Of a stretch of 40,320 nucleotides of DNA, positions 25,600-33,353 are shown in pieces (position 1 is the first letter of the stretch; every line of letters begins with the position of its first letter). The notes under the pieces were generated by a model. That model was given only the letters and a program-made list of their open reading frames with translations, ran no database searches and was not told the DNA's origin. A program made the position numbers and the translations under genes. Source of the DNA: Caulobacteraceae bacterium (GTDB lineage: Bacteria; Pseudomonadota; Alphaproteobacteria; Caulobacterales; Caulobacteraceae); NCBI GenBank assembly GCA_947441065.1, contig CANESI010000025.1:1-40320 (forward strand). The letters are read 5' to 3'.

Positions 25600-26872
25600 G
25601 GCGCTCCTTCACCCGCGCCTCGGTGCCAACATCCTTGGGCTTATAGAACTGCCGCCGCTCCATGCCGTCCGGGAAATAGGATTGGCCGGAAAAGCCCTCG
25701 GGCTGGTCATGGTCATAGGCATAGCCCTGACCATAGCCGAGATCCTTCATCATCTTGGTCGGGGCGTTGAGAATGTGGGCAGGCGGCATCAAAGAGCCGG
25801 TCTCCTTGGCCGCCGCCATCGCCCCCTTAAAGGCCGTATAGACCGCATTGGACTTTGGCGCACAGGCCAGGTGCACGCAGGCCTGAGCCAACGCCAACTC
25901 TCCTTCTGGCGAGCCTAGAAAGTCGTATGTGTCCTTGGCGGCATTGACCACGACCAGAGACAGGGGATCAGCGGCACCAATATCTTCGCTGGCCATGCGC
26001 ACGAGGCGTCGGGCGATGAAGAGCGGGTCCTCACCGCCGGTCAGCATCCGGGCCAGCCAATAGAGCGCCGCATCCGGGTCAGAGCCGCGCACCGACTTAT
26101 GCAGGGCCGAGATGAGATTGTAGTGCCCCTCGCGGTCCTTATCGTAGGCGGGACTGCGCTTTTGCAATAGCCGGCCAAGTTCTGCCGTCGACATGGGCGT
26201 CGCTGACCCCACGGCATAGAGGGTCTCGGCCATGGTCAGGAGGTAGCGGCCATCGCCATCGGCCAGCGCCACCAAGGCCTCGCGGGCCTCGGGCTCGAGC
26301 GGTAGCGCCCGCCCCTCGAAGGCTTCGGCCTTGATCAGCAACTGATGCAGCGCCGCATCGTCAAGACGCTTGAGCACATAGACCTGACAGCGCGACAGCA
26401 GCGCGCCGTTCAGTTCGAACGAGGGGTTTTCGGTCGTTGCCCCGACGAGCGTCACGACCCCCTCCTCGACAAAGGGCAAAAAGCCGTCCTGTTGGGCGCG
26501 ATTGAACCGGTGGATCTCATCAACAAACAGCAAGGTCGTCTGGCCCGCAGCCCGACGCACGCGCGCGGCTTCGAAGGCCTTTTTCAGATCGGCAACGCCG
26601 GAAAAGACGGCTGAAATCTGCTGGAATTCATAGCCCGCCGCCTTGGCCAGCAGCCGCGCAATGGTGGTCTTGCCCGTGCCTGGAGGGCCCCAGAAGATCA
26701 TCGAGGACAGTCGCCGTGCCTGCGCCATCCGCTGCACGGGGCCATCGGGCCCCAGCAGATGATCCTGCCCAACAACCTCACCCAGCGCCTGCGGTCGCAG
26801 ACGTTCGGCAAGCGGACGGTGGCCTTGAGATTCGGGCGCAGATAGGCCAGCAGCTTCGAACAGATCAGACAT
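25550..26872 (-). CDS. rarA: Replication-associated recombination ATPase RarA (MgsA)
   Basis: A 440-residue AAA+ ATPase related to clamp loaders and to eukaryotic WRNIP1, which acts at stalled replication forks. Walker A GPPGTGKT is at 62-69, Walker B LLFVDE at 114-119, sensor 1 GATTENPS near 144-151, then the tetramerisation region with HKSVRGSDPDAALYWLARM and the C-terminal ending around YFPDGMERRQFYKP. Length and all motifs are normal. It overlaps the downstream RluA-like gene. The 458 bases upstream are repeats, so its promoter must lie close to or within them. Confidence 0.95.
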   Translation of the reverse strand: MSDLFEAAGLSAPESQGHRPLAERLRPQALGEVVGQDHLLGPDGPVQRMAQARRLSSMIFWGPPGTGKTTIARLLAKAAGYEFQQISAVFSGVADLKKAFEAARVRRAAGQTTLLFVDEIHRFNRAQQDGFLPFVEEGVVTLVGATTENPSFELNGALLSRCQVYVLKRLDDAALHQLLIKAEAFEGRALPLEPEAREALVALADGDGRYLLTMAETLYAVGSATPMSTAELGRLLQKRSPAYDKDREGHYNLISALHKSVRGSDPDAALYWLARMLTGGEDPLFIARRLVRMASEDIGAADPLSLVVVNAAKDTYDFLGSPEGELALAQACVHLACAPKSNAVYTAFKGAMAAAKETGSLMPPAHILNAPTKMMKDLGYGQGYAYDHDQPEGFSGQSYFPDGMERRQFYKPKDVGTEARVKERLDRWNQLRRQKQPPRG

Positions 26873-26930
26873 GCTGTAACCTAACCATATATGGGGTCGA
26901 AGCCTAGAGCGGGAAAGCCCCCCTTTCTTT

Positions 26931-27013
26931 CCGTGTTCCCCGCGAAGGCGGGGACCCAGACCCTTTCACACAGACTGAAAGTGGCCCGCTGGACCCCTGC
27001 TTTCGCGGGAACG
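26931..27013. repeat. Intergenic palindromic repeat, family C, copy 2
   Basis: Begins with TTCCCCGCGAAGGCGGGGACCCAGA and ends with CTGCTTTCGCGGGAACG, a terminal inverted arrangement like copy C1 with the same CCCAGA after the first hairpin. It is the first of four different elements packed into 26873-27330. Confidence 0.7.
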
Positions 27014-27029
27014 CTAAGGCCAGTGGATG

Positions 27030-27086
27030 AACACCCCCACTCCCAACCCTCTCCCCCTCAAGGGGGGAAAGGGCTTTGGTGTCTTA
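27030..27086. repeat. Half copy of repeat family B
   Basis: Only the left part of a B element is present: CCAACCCTCTCCCCCTCAAG, then GGGGG and AGGGCTTTGG. The matching right arm is missing, because element D begins directly after it. This looks like a B element truncated by another event. Confidence 0.6.
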
Positions 27087-27090
27087 ACCG

Positions 27091-27187
27091 CGTCATTGCG
27101 AGCGCAGCGAAGCAATCCAGAGGTCTGACACGAACCCGATGTGATGTTCCCCTAGGTTGCTTCGGCGCGATGCGCCTTGCAATGACG
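27091..27187. repeat. Intergenic palindromic repeat, family D
   Basis: A 97-base element with terminal inverted repeats: it opens CGTCATTGCGAGC and closes with GCCTTGCAATGACG, with CGAAGCAA and TTGCTTCG as inner arms. Only one copy lies in this window, but the CGTCATTGCGAGCG start is a type I know as dispersed in many proteobacterial genomes. Confidence 0.7.
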
Positions 27188-27217
27188 CAGATTTTGTCAT
27201 GCGGTCGGCACCCGAAG

Positions 27218-27327
27218 TCCCCCTACCCCGGCTGCGCCGGTACTTCCCCCAGAGGGGGAAGATTTAAAGCTCCAAGATCTTCCCCCTCTGGGGGAAGTGG
27301 CCCGAAGGGCCGAAGGGGGCCTTGTTT
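27218..27327. repeat. Intergenic palindromic repeat, family A, copy 3
   Basis: Same plan and orientation as copy 1, with 17-base spacer almost identical to it. The last hairpin is GGCCC/GGGCC (27299-27311) instead of GGCGC/GCGCC, so both arms changed together. It ends in CCTTGTTTCCC against the stop of the protease gene at 27331. Confidence 0.85.
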
Positions 27328-27330
27328 CCC

Positions 27331-28785
27331 CTACAGCCTAAACTGGGCCGTTATGGTCTGGGGGCCGCGTTGGATGGTGATGCGCCAGACGCTGGCGCCG
27401 CTCTTGAGGGCCTCAGCAAGGTCGCGGGTCGAGCGGATCTGGCGGCCATTGACCTCGCGGATCAGGTCGCCGCGCTGGAAGCCTGCTCTACCGGCATAGC
27501 TCTGAGCCGAGACCTTGATCACCAAAACCCCTTCGCGCGCGACAAAGGGATCGGCCCCAAACTCGTCAGCCACCGCAGGAGACAGGTTGACCACGCTCGC
27601 CCCGTCCATGGGATGACGTCCGGTGAGCACCCGTTCGTCGCGAGCAGGCTCAGACGGCGGCGGGGCGACCTTGGCGGTAAGGGTTCGCATAGTCCCCTCG
27701 CGCCGGACCTGAAGAACCGCCGTCTCTCCGGGTTTGCGCGTGCCGATGCGATAGTTGATCGCCGCCTCATCATTCACGGCCTGACCATCGATGGCCAAGA
27801 TCAGATCGCCCTGCTTGACCCCCGCCCGTTCCGCAGGCCCGCCGGGGAAGATATCAGCGATCAGCACGCCCTCAGGCCGATCAAGGCCAAGACTGCGCGC
27901 GATCTCGCTGGTGACCGCTTGAGTCTTGATGCCCAGCCAAGGCCGAACGACGGAACTGCGCCCGCGCAAGGCGCTCTCGACCACCTGCTTGACCATGGTG
28001 GCAGGAATGGCAAAGCCAATGCCGGAGCTAGAGCCTGAGCGCGAAAAGATCGCGGTATTGAGCCCGATAAGGTCCCCGTCCATATCGACCAAGGCCCCGC
28101 CCGAATTGCCCGGATTGATCGCCGCGTCGGTCTGGATGAAGAACGAATAGTCGGTAATGCCGACATCGGTCCGCGCCAAGGCTGAGACAATGCCGTTGGT
28201 CACGGTCTGCCCGACTCCAAATGGATTACCGATGGCCAGCACCAGATCACCAACCAAGACCGGCTCGCGCTCATCAATGGCCAGAACCGGCAGCCTCTCG
28301 CCATTGGTATTCATCCGCAAAACAGCAAGATCGGACTTGGGATCGGCAAGCAAGACCTTAGCCGGGAACTCTCGCCGGTCGGCCAGTACGACCATGATCT
28401 CCTGCATGCCATCAATGACATGGTTATTGGTCACGACGATGCCATCGGAGCGGACCAGAACGCCGGATCCCAGCGACTGCTCGACCCGCTCGCGCGGTAC
28501 GCCGCCATCATTGAAAAAGTCCCAGAACGGATCGACCCTTTGACGCACTAGCCGGCCGCTAAAGATATTGACCACAGCGGGCGAGGCCTTTTTGACCACG
28601 GGCGCAAAGGAGGTCTTGATCGCGCCCGCATCCCCCGGCACACGCCGCGTTGGCTCGGCCAACTGTACGTCCGGCAGGACCGTTTCAAGCGCAGGCGCCA
28701 CAGTCTGGGCCGTTGAACGGGCTTGCGGGTCAGAACAGGCCGCAAGCAGGGCAAAGAGCGCGATGCTCAGGCGGTTAAGCTTCAT
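27331..28785 (-). CDS. DegP/HtrA-family serine protease, lipoprotein form
   Basis: A 484-residue trypsin-like protease with two PDZ domains for periplasmic protein quality control. The catalytic triad is His122 (TNNHVIDG), Asp152 (SDLAVLRM) and Ser228 (GNSGGAL). PDZ1 spans about 270-355 and PDZ2 about 395-475. The N-terminus MKLNRLSIALFALLAAC ends in a lipobox with Cys17, so the protein is probably lipid-anchored rather than soluble as in E. coli DegP. I start it at 28785; the upstream in-frame extension overlaps the MFS gene and has no protein character. Candidate promoter TTGATT-17-CATAAC lies at 28842-28814. Confidence 0.92.
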   Translation of the reverse strand: MKLNRLSIALFALLAACSDPQARSTAQTVAPALETVLPDVQLAEPTRRVPGDAGAIKTSFAPVVKKASPAVVNIFSGRLVRQRVDPFWDFFNDGGVPRERVEQSLGSGVLVRSDGIVVTNNHVIDGMQEIMVVLADRREFPAKVLLADPKSDLAVLRMNTNGERLPVLAIDEREPVLVGDLVLAIGNPFGVGQTVTNGIVSALARTDVGITDYSFFIQTDAAINPGNSGGALVDMDGDLIGLNTAIFSRSGSSSGIGFAIPATMVKQVVESALRGRSSVVRPWLGIKTQAVTSEIARSLGLDRPEGVLIADIFPGGPAERAGVKQGDLILAIDGQAVNDEAAINYRIGTRKPGETAVLQVRREGTMRTLTAKVAPPPSEPARDERVLTGRHPMDGASVVNLSPAVADEFGADPFVAREGVLVIKVSAQSYAGRAGFQRGDLIREVNGRQIRSTRDLAEALKSGASVWRITIQRGPQTITAQFRL

Positions 28786-28813
28786 GGGACACTGAACCTT
28801 GATCATAGGCACA

Positions 28814-28842
28814 GTTATGGGAACGGTTAGGGACACAATCAA
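28814..28842 (-). promoter_or_regulatory. Candidate sigma-70 promoter for the DegP-like gene
   Basis: On the minus strand TTGATT (28837-28842), 17 bases, then CATAAC (28814-28819), about 30 bases before the protease start. It sits in the 70-base gap after the MFS gene. The -10 is imperfect, so this is tentative. Confidence 0.3.
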
Positions 28843-28855
28843 GACCGAAGCGCGG

Positions 28856-30088
28856 CTAGACCGGTTCATGCCTTGCATATCGCACGGCCGCCACCAGCGC
28901 GGCGAGGCCGAAGCCAGCCGCCACCAACAGGGGCAGGCCCGGCAGGCCCATGGCCGTCTCATGGCGCAGAGCAAAGGCAAAGACCGACAGATAGAGGGCC
29001 GGACCAATGATAGAGGATATCCCCATCAGAGCCGAACTGGCGCCTTGCAATCGCCCCTGCTCCGAAGCCTCAACCCGCCCTGACATCAAGCCTTGCAAGG
29101 AAGGGCCGATCAATCCACCCAAACCACCAATGACCAGCCCGATATAGAAGATTGTCGGTGTCGGGGCTAAGCCATAGATGACAAAGGTCACAATCTGCGC
29201 GGCCATTCCGACGATGATGGCACGCCGCTCTCCCAGCGCCTTAACCACTCGCCCGACCAGCAGCAACTGCACCACGACGCTCAAGGCCCCGGTCGCCACG
29301 AGCATGGTTGCCGCCTCACGTGGCCCCCATCCATAGCGGTGGCCAACAAACAGGACAAAGATGCTCGGAAACACCACATGGGCCATTTGGAACAGAAAAC
29401 TGACACTCATCATGCCCACCAGACCGGGCTTTGAGCGCAGAAGATCCAACGATCCCACAGGATTGGCCTTGGCCCAGTTCAAGCCCTTGGCGCGATTTTC
29501 AGGCGGCAAAGATTCAGGCAAGACGAACAGCCCATAGAGCCAATTGACCAAAGCCAAGGCCGCCGACAGGTAAAAGGGCCAACGTAGATCATATCCGCCC
29601 AGCCAACCGCCAATCGCAGGACCAACGATGAAGCCAATGCCAAAGGCTGCCCCCATCATCCCAAAGGCCTTAGCCCGATCTTGAGGCTCTGTGACATCCG
29701 CTACATAGGCATTGGCGGTCGAAAAACTGGCGGAGGTGATGCCGTTAATGACCCTGCCGATATAGAGCCAGATCAGGTTGGGGGCCAAGGCCATGAGCAG
29801 ATAGTCAATGCCAAGCCCAAAGATCGAGATGAGCAGGACCGGGCGACGGCCATAGCGATCGGACAACATGCCAAGGATCGGGCTGCAGACAAACTGCATC
29901 AGGCCCCAGGTCACGGCAAAGATCATGGTGTAGTCAGCCGCCACCGCCGTATCACCGCCAACCATATCGCGGATCAGGTTGGGCAGAACCGGGATCATCA
30001 CCCCCATGGCGACAATATCGAGCACAGCGGTCGCGAAGATGAACCGGACTGCAGCTTGGCGCTGTGGCTTAGAAACCGGCTGAACCAA
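28856..30088 (-). CDS. MFS drug exporter, TetA/TCR family
   Basis: A 410-residue, 12-helix transporter of the major facilitator superfamily, most like proton-driven TetA-type drug exporters. It opens with VLDIVAMGVMIPVLPNL; motif A after helix 2 is GMLSDRYGRRPVL, and motif C in helix 5 is around GIGFIVGPAIGGWLGG. The start is TTG at 30088, with AGGAG seven bases upstream. Similar genes are common chromosomal efflux pumps, so tetracycline resistance should not be assumed. No TetR-type regulator gene is adjacent; upstream is the end of the ribosomal operon. Confidence 0.85.
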   Translation of the reverse strand: MVQPVSKPQRQAAVRFIFATAVLDIVAMGVMIPVLPNLIRDMVGGDTAVAADYTMIFAVTWGLMQFVCSPILGMLSDRYGRRPVLLISIFGLGIDYLLMALAPNLIWLYIGRVINGITSASFSTANAYVADVTEPQDRAKAFGMMGAAFGIGFIVGPAIGGWLGGYDLRWPFYLSAALALVNWLYGLFVLPESLPPENRAKGLNWAKANPVGSLDLLRSKPGLVGMMSVSFLFQMAHVVFPSIFVLFVGHRYGWGPREAATMLVATGALSVVVQLLLVGRVVKALGERRAIIVGMAAQIVTFVIYGLAPTPTIFYIGLVIGGLGGLIGPSLQGLMSGRVEASEQGRLQGASSALMGISSIIGPALYLSVFAFALRHETAMGLPGLPLLVAAGFGLAALVAAVRYARHEPV

Positions 30089-30124
30089 GATCTGGCTCCT
30101 GTGGTCGTGATCGGAACTGGATAC

Positions 30125-30150
30125 AAAAAACCCCCGGTTTTGGCCGGGGG
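30125..30150 (-). terminator. Intrinsic terminator of the alpha ribosomal operon
   Basis: On the minus strand CCCCCGG, a 6-base loop, CCGGGGG, then six T (30125-30130). It follows rplQ by about 15 bases and is a textbook rho-independent terminator. Confidence 0.9.
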
Positions 30151-30164
30151 CTTAATGAAATCTC

Positions 30165-30581
30165 TTAGTCTTCGGCGTCGTAGGACACTTGGACCGGACC
30201 GGAGTCCTTGCCCTTTTCCGACGGGTCACGATCGACAAATTCGATCACGGCCAGAGGGGCATTGTCACCATAACGGAAGCCAGCCTTCAGGACGCGGATA
30301 TAGCCGCCCTGACGCTCTTGATAGCGGGGGCCCAAGGTGGCGAACAGCTTGCCGACCTGTTCCACATCACGAACCTTGCTGATGGCCTGACGACGCGCAT
30401 GCAGATCGCCGCGCTTGGCCAGCGAGACCAGCTTTTCCACGATCGGACGCAGTTCCTTGGCCTTAGGCAAGGTGGTCACGATCTGCTCGTGCTTGATCAG
30501 CGACGCAGCCATGTTTGCGAACATGGCCGTGCGGTGAGCGGTCGTCCGACCGAGTTTGCGGTGCGCGTAACCGTGGCGCAT
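30165..30581 (-). CDS. rplQ: 50S ribosomal protein L17
   Basis: A 138-residue large-subunit protein beginning [17 protein letters not shown], the invariant L17 start. GGAG stands eight bases before the ATG at 30581; nine in-frame codons before it are not part of the protein. It is the last gene of the alpha operon, after rpoA by 109 bases, and is followed by the terminator at 30125-30150. The C-terminus carries a short acidic tail (after [12 protein letters not shown]). Confidence 0.97.
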   Translation of the reverse strand: MRHGYAHRKLGRTTAHRTAMFANMAASLIKHEQIVTTLPKAKELRPIVEKLVSLAKRGDLHARRQAISKVRDVEQVGKLFATLGPRYQERQGGYIRVLKAGFRYGDNAPLAVIEFVDRDPSEKGKDSGPVQVSYDAED

Positions 30582-30690
30582 GAGGGTCTCTCCTTGGGGG
30601 CGGGTCACCTCCCGGCGATCCGTTGAATAACAGGGCTATATCCCATTTCGCTTCGAGGTCACCCTCAAAAGCAAAACGGGGTTTAGTGTT

Positions 30691-31707
30691 TTAGATCTGG
30701 TCTTCGAACTTCTTGGCCAGCTCTTCGATGTTTTCAGGCGGCCAGTTCGGCACATCCATGCCGAGGTGCAGGCCCATTCCCAACAACACTTCCTTGATCT
30801 CGTTCAGCGACTTGCGGCCGAAGTTCGGGGTGCGGAGCATCTCGGCTTCGGTCTTTTGGATCAGGTCACCAATATAGACGATATTGTCGTTCTTCAGGCA
30901 GTTGGCCGAACGGACCGACAGTTCCAGCTCGTCGACCTTCTTGAGCAGAGCCGGGTTGAAAGGCAACTCAGGCTTGGACTCTTCCGACGACTTCTTCTTC
31001 GGCTCTTCGAAGGTGATGAAGATCTGAAGTTGGTCTTGCAAAATGCGAGCGGCATAGGCAGCGGCATCAACGGGCGAAACCGCGCCGTTGGTTTCGATTT
31101 CCATGACCAGCTTATCATAATCGAGCGACTGACCCTGACGGGTAGGCTCAACGCGATAGGCGACGCGCTTGACGGGGCTGAACAGGCTGTCCACCGCGAT
31201 CAGGCCGATGGGCGCATCTTCTGGACGGTTCTTCTCAGCAGGGACATAGCCCTTACCGGTCGCTACCGTGAATTCCATACGCACCGAAGCACCGTCGTCG
31301 AGCGTGCAAAGAACGTGATCCTTGTTCAGGATCTCGATATCTGCAGGCGCATCGATCTGACCAGCGGTGACTTCACCAGGACCAGTGGCCCGCAGGGTCA
31401 TACGCTTTGGGCCTTCAGCGTGCATACGCAGGGCCAACTGCTTGATGTTCAGTACGATGTCGACCACGTCTTCGCGAACGCCTTCCAGAGACGAGAACTC
31501 GTGGACAACGCCGTCGATCTGGACGGCGGTAACAGCGGCGCCTTGCAGCGACGACATGAGAACGCGACGCAGCGAGTTCCCCAAAGTAACCCCGAAGCCC
31601 CGCTCGAGTGGCTCAGCAATGATGCGCGCCTTGCGCTCACCATCAACGCCGGTCTCGATAACGGGCTTCTCAGGACGGATCAGCTCGTTCCAATTTCTTT
31701 CGATCAC
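30691..31707 (-). CDS. rpoA: RNA polymerase alpha subunit
   Basis: A 338-residue subunit. The N-terminal domain (about 1-235, starting [15 protein letters not shown], with [18 protein letters not shown]) forms the dimer on which the polymerase assembles; the C-terminal domain (about 255-325, with [20 protein letters not shown]) contacts promoter DNA and activators. The start is GTG at 31707 with AGGGA eight bases upstream, giving the usual alphaproteobacterial length. The leader holds a perfect 10-bp hairpin (31730-31758). Confidence 0.98.
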   Translation of the reverse strand: MIERNWNELIRPEKPVIETGVDGERKARIIAEPLERGFGVTLGNSLRRVLMSSLQGAAVTAVQIDGVVHEFSSLEGVREDVVDIVLNIKQLALRMHAEGPKRMTLRATGPGEVTAGQIDAPADIEILNKDHVLCTLDDGASVRMEFTVATGKGYVPAEKNRPEDAPIGLIAVDSLFSPVKRVAYRVEPTRQGQSLDYDKLVMEIETNGAVSPVDAAAYAARILQDQLQIFITFEEPKKKSSEESKPELPFNPALLKKVDELELSVRSANCLKNDNIVYIGDLIQKTEAEMLRTPNFGRKSLNEIKEVLLGMGLHLGMDVPNWPPENIEELAKKFEDQI

Positions 31708-31729
31708 GGATGCGGTCCCTTGAACGCGG

Positions 31730-31758
31730 CTCACCGGCCACAAATCGGGGCCGGTGAG
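31730..31758 (-). promoter_or_regulatory. Perfect 10-bp hairpin in the rpoA leader
   Basis: CTCACCGGCC (31749-31758, minus strand) pairs perfectly with GGCCGGTGAG (31730-31739) across a 9-base loop, in the 72 bases between rpsK and rpoA. No T-run follows, so it is not an intrinsic terminator. It might stabilise mRNA, mark processing or bind a protein. Confidence 0.5.
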
Positions 31759-31779
31759 GAATAATGAGGCGTAGTAGAA

Positions 31780-32169
31780 TTAAACGCGACGACGCTTAGG
31801 CGGACGGCAGCCATTGTGCGGGATCGGTGTGACATCACGGATCGTTGTGATCGTGAAGCCCACAGATTGCAGAGCACGAAGCGCAGACTCACGACCCGAA
31901 CCGGGACCCGAGACGTTTACTTCTAAGGTCTTCACACCATGTTCCATGGCCTTGCGACCTGCGTCTTCAGCAGCCATCTGGGCGGCAAAAGGCGTAGACT
32001 TACGCGAGCCCTTGAACCCCATCGTGCCCGACGACGACCAAGAAATGGCGTTGCCCTGAGCATCCGTGATGGTGATCATGGTGTTGTTGAACGAAGCGTT
32101 GACATGAGCCACGCCCGAAATGATGTTTTTACGTTCGCGCTTTTTAACGCGAGCTGGTTCTTTGGCCAT
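31780..32169 (-). CDS. rpsK: 30S ribosomal protein S11
   Basis: A 129-residue platform protein, with the conserved blocks [19 protein letters not shown] and [15 protein letters not shown] and the basic ending [12 protein letters not shown]. Length is normal. It lies 18 bases after rpsM and before rpoA, the standard alpha-operon order. Confidence 0.98.
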   Translation of the reverse strand: MAKEPARVKKRERKNIISGVAHVNASFNNTMITITDAQGNAISWSSSGTMGFKGSRKSTPFAAQMAAEDAGRKAMEHGVKTLEVNVSGPGSGRESALRALQSVGFTITTIRDVTPIPHNGCRPPKRRRV

Positions 32170-32187
32170 CGGACTTAACGCCTCGCC

Positions 32188-32556
32188 TTATTTCTTCTTG
32201 CCGGCGATGGGCTTCGCCGGACCTTTGCGCGTACGCGCGTTTGTATGTGTGCGCTGACCGCGGACCGGAAGGCCCTTACGGTGACGCAGGCCGCGATAGC
32301 AGGCCAGGTCCATCAGACGCTTGATGTTCATTGAGGTTTCACGACGCAAGTCGCCCTCAACCGTATAGTCACGGTCAATGGCTTCGCGGATCTGCAAAAC
32401 TTCAGCGTCGGTCAGCTGATTGACACGGCGAGCATCTTCGATGCCAACCTTGACAACAATTTCCTTCGCCTTGGCCTGACCGATGCCATGAATATACTGA
32501 AGCGCGATCACTACGCGCTTGTTGGTCGGTATGTTGACGCCTGCAATACGGGCCAC
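32188..32556 (-). CDS. rpsM: 30S ribosomal protein S13
   Basis: A 122-residue head protein, with [20 protein letters not shown] at the start and the C-terminal [17 protein letters not shown] that reaches towards tRNA. The start codon is GTG, after GAGGAG with nine bases of spacing. A sigma-70-type promoter lies about 110 bases upstream, so rpsM is probably the first gene of the alpha operon. rpmJ is absent before it, as usual in alphaproteobacteria. Confidence 0.98.
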   Translation of the reverse strand: MARIAGVNIPTNKRVVIALQYIHGIGQAKAKEIVVKVGIEDARRVNQLTDAEVLQIREAIDRDYTVEGDLRRETSMNIKRLMDLACYRGLRHRKGLPVRGQRTHTNARTRKGPAKPIAGKKK

Positions 32557-32663
32557 GCCTTTAATCTCCTCGTCACGCGGTTGAACGCAAAGGTCGAGAA
32601 TCGGCCAACTGCCACAAATGGCACAGCCGACGCCCTCTTCGCGCCCTTTCGCGGAAGCGCACC

Positions 32664-32691
32664 GTTATAGGGACGATTGCGTTTCCGTCAA
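32664..32691 (-). promoter_or_regulatory. Sigma-70 promoter candidate for the rpsM operon
   Basis: On the minus strand TTGACG (32686-32691), 16 bases, TATAAC (32664-32669). TTGACG is the housekeeping -35 known from Caulobacter. It lies in the 224-base gap between adk and rpsM, which holds no gene; transcription would start near 32657, leaving a leader of about 100 bases. Confidence 0.55.
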
Positions 32692-32780
32692 CAGCTCAAA
32701 GCACAAAAGATGCTTTTCGCTAGGTCAAATATGTCAATTCCGTCTCAACCCTTAGGAGGAGGCAAAATCAACGGTGAATG

Positions 32781-33353
32781 TCACTTTCCTGCCGAAGCAA
32801 GAGCAGCGTCTATAGCCTCAGCAACAGCTTCCACTGTTGCCATGCCGTCCAACTCGACCAGTTTGCCCTGATCCTTGTAGTAAGGGAGCAGCGGGGCGGT
32901 TTGTTCATTATAGGCGGCAAGCCGGGTCACGAAGACCTCTGGATTGTCATCCGAACGACCTTCGGCGGCGAACCGCTTGCCGATACGTTCAATCAGAGCT
33001 GCGTCGTCAACCTTGAGTCTAATGACCAGGTCAATAGCCGCGCCCCGCGCCGAAAGCATTTTGTCGAGCTCTTGGGCCTGCGCAATGGTGCGCGGGAAAC
33101 CATCAAAGATCGCGCCACCAGCGGCCTCAGTCTCTGGTAAGCGCTCTTCGATCAGAGCAATCACAATATCGTCGGACACCAGCAGGCCACCATCCATGAT
33201 GGCCGCGACGCGCTGTCCAAGTTCCGAACCTGACGTTCGAGCCGCACGGAGCATGTCGCCGGTCGACAGTTGCACCATGCCCCGCCCTGTCACCAGACGC
33301 TTGGCTTGAGTGCCCTTACCTGCGGCCGGAGGCCCGAACAGAATGAGGTTCAT
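32781..33353 (-). CDS. adk: Adenylate kinase, short form
   Basis: A 190-residue kinase that balances ATP, ADP and AMP. P-loop GPPAAGKGT is at 7-15, the AMP-binding LSTGDMLRAA at 29-38, and the FDGFPRT block near 83. The lid is the short version without the zinc-binding insertion (residues near 120-140), typical of alphaproteobacteria. Its ATG overlaps the secY stop (ATGA). The gene ends the spc-type segment before the rpsM promoter. Confidence 0.98.
   Translation of the reverse strand: MNLILFGPPAAGKGTQAKRLVTGRGMVQLSTGDMLRAARTSGSELGQRVAAIMDGGLLVSDDIVIALIEERLPETEAAGGAIFDGFPRTIAQAQELDKMLSARGAAIDLVIRLKVDDAALIERIGKRFAAEGRSDDNPEVFVTRLAAYNEQTAPLLPYYKDQGKLVELDGMATVEAVAEAIDAALASAGK

Noticed and set aside
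26873-27330. Possible CRISPR array or insertion sequence
   Set aside because: The repeats are of different families, each palindromic, with no regular spacers; there is no transposase frame.
28786-29007. 74-codon N-terminal extension of the protease
   Set aside because: Arg/Trp/Cys-rich text overlapping the MFS gene; a good lipoprotein signal begins at 28785.
28856-30088. Acquired tetracycline resistance gene
   Set aside because: TetA-like MFS pumps are common core genes; there is no tetR, mobile element or change in base composition.
30766-31764. Plus-strand reading frame of 332 codons
   Set aside because: Antisense to rpoA, which is unmistakable on the other strand.
32557-32780. Hidden rpmJ or small gene between adk and rpsM
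   Set aside because: No frame with the Cys-rich L36 pattern; the gap looks like a promoter and leader.
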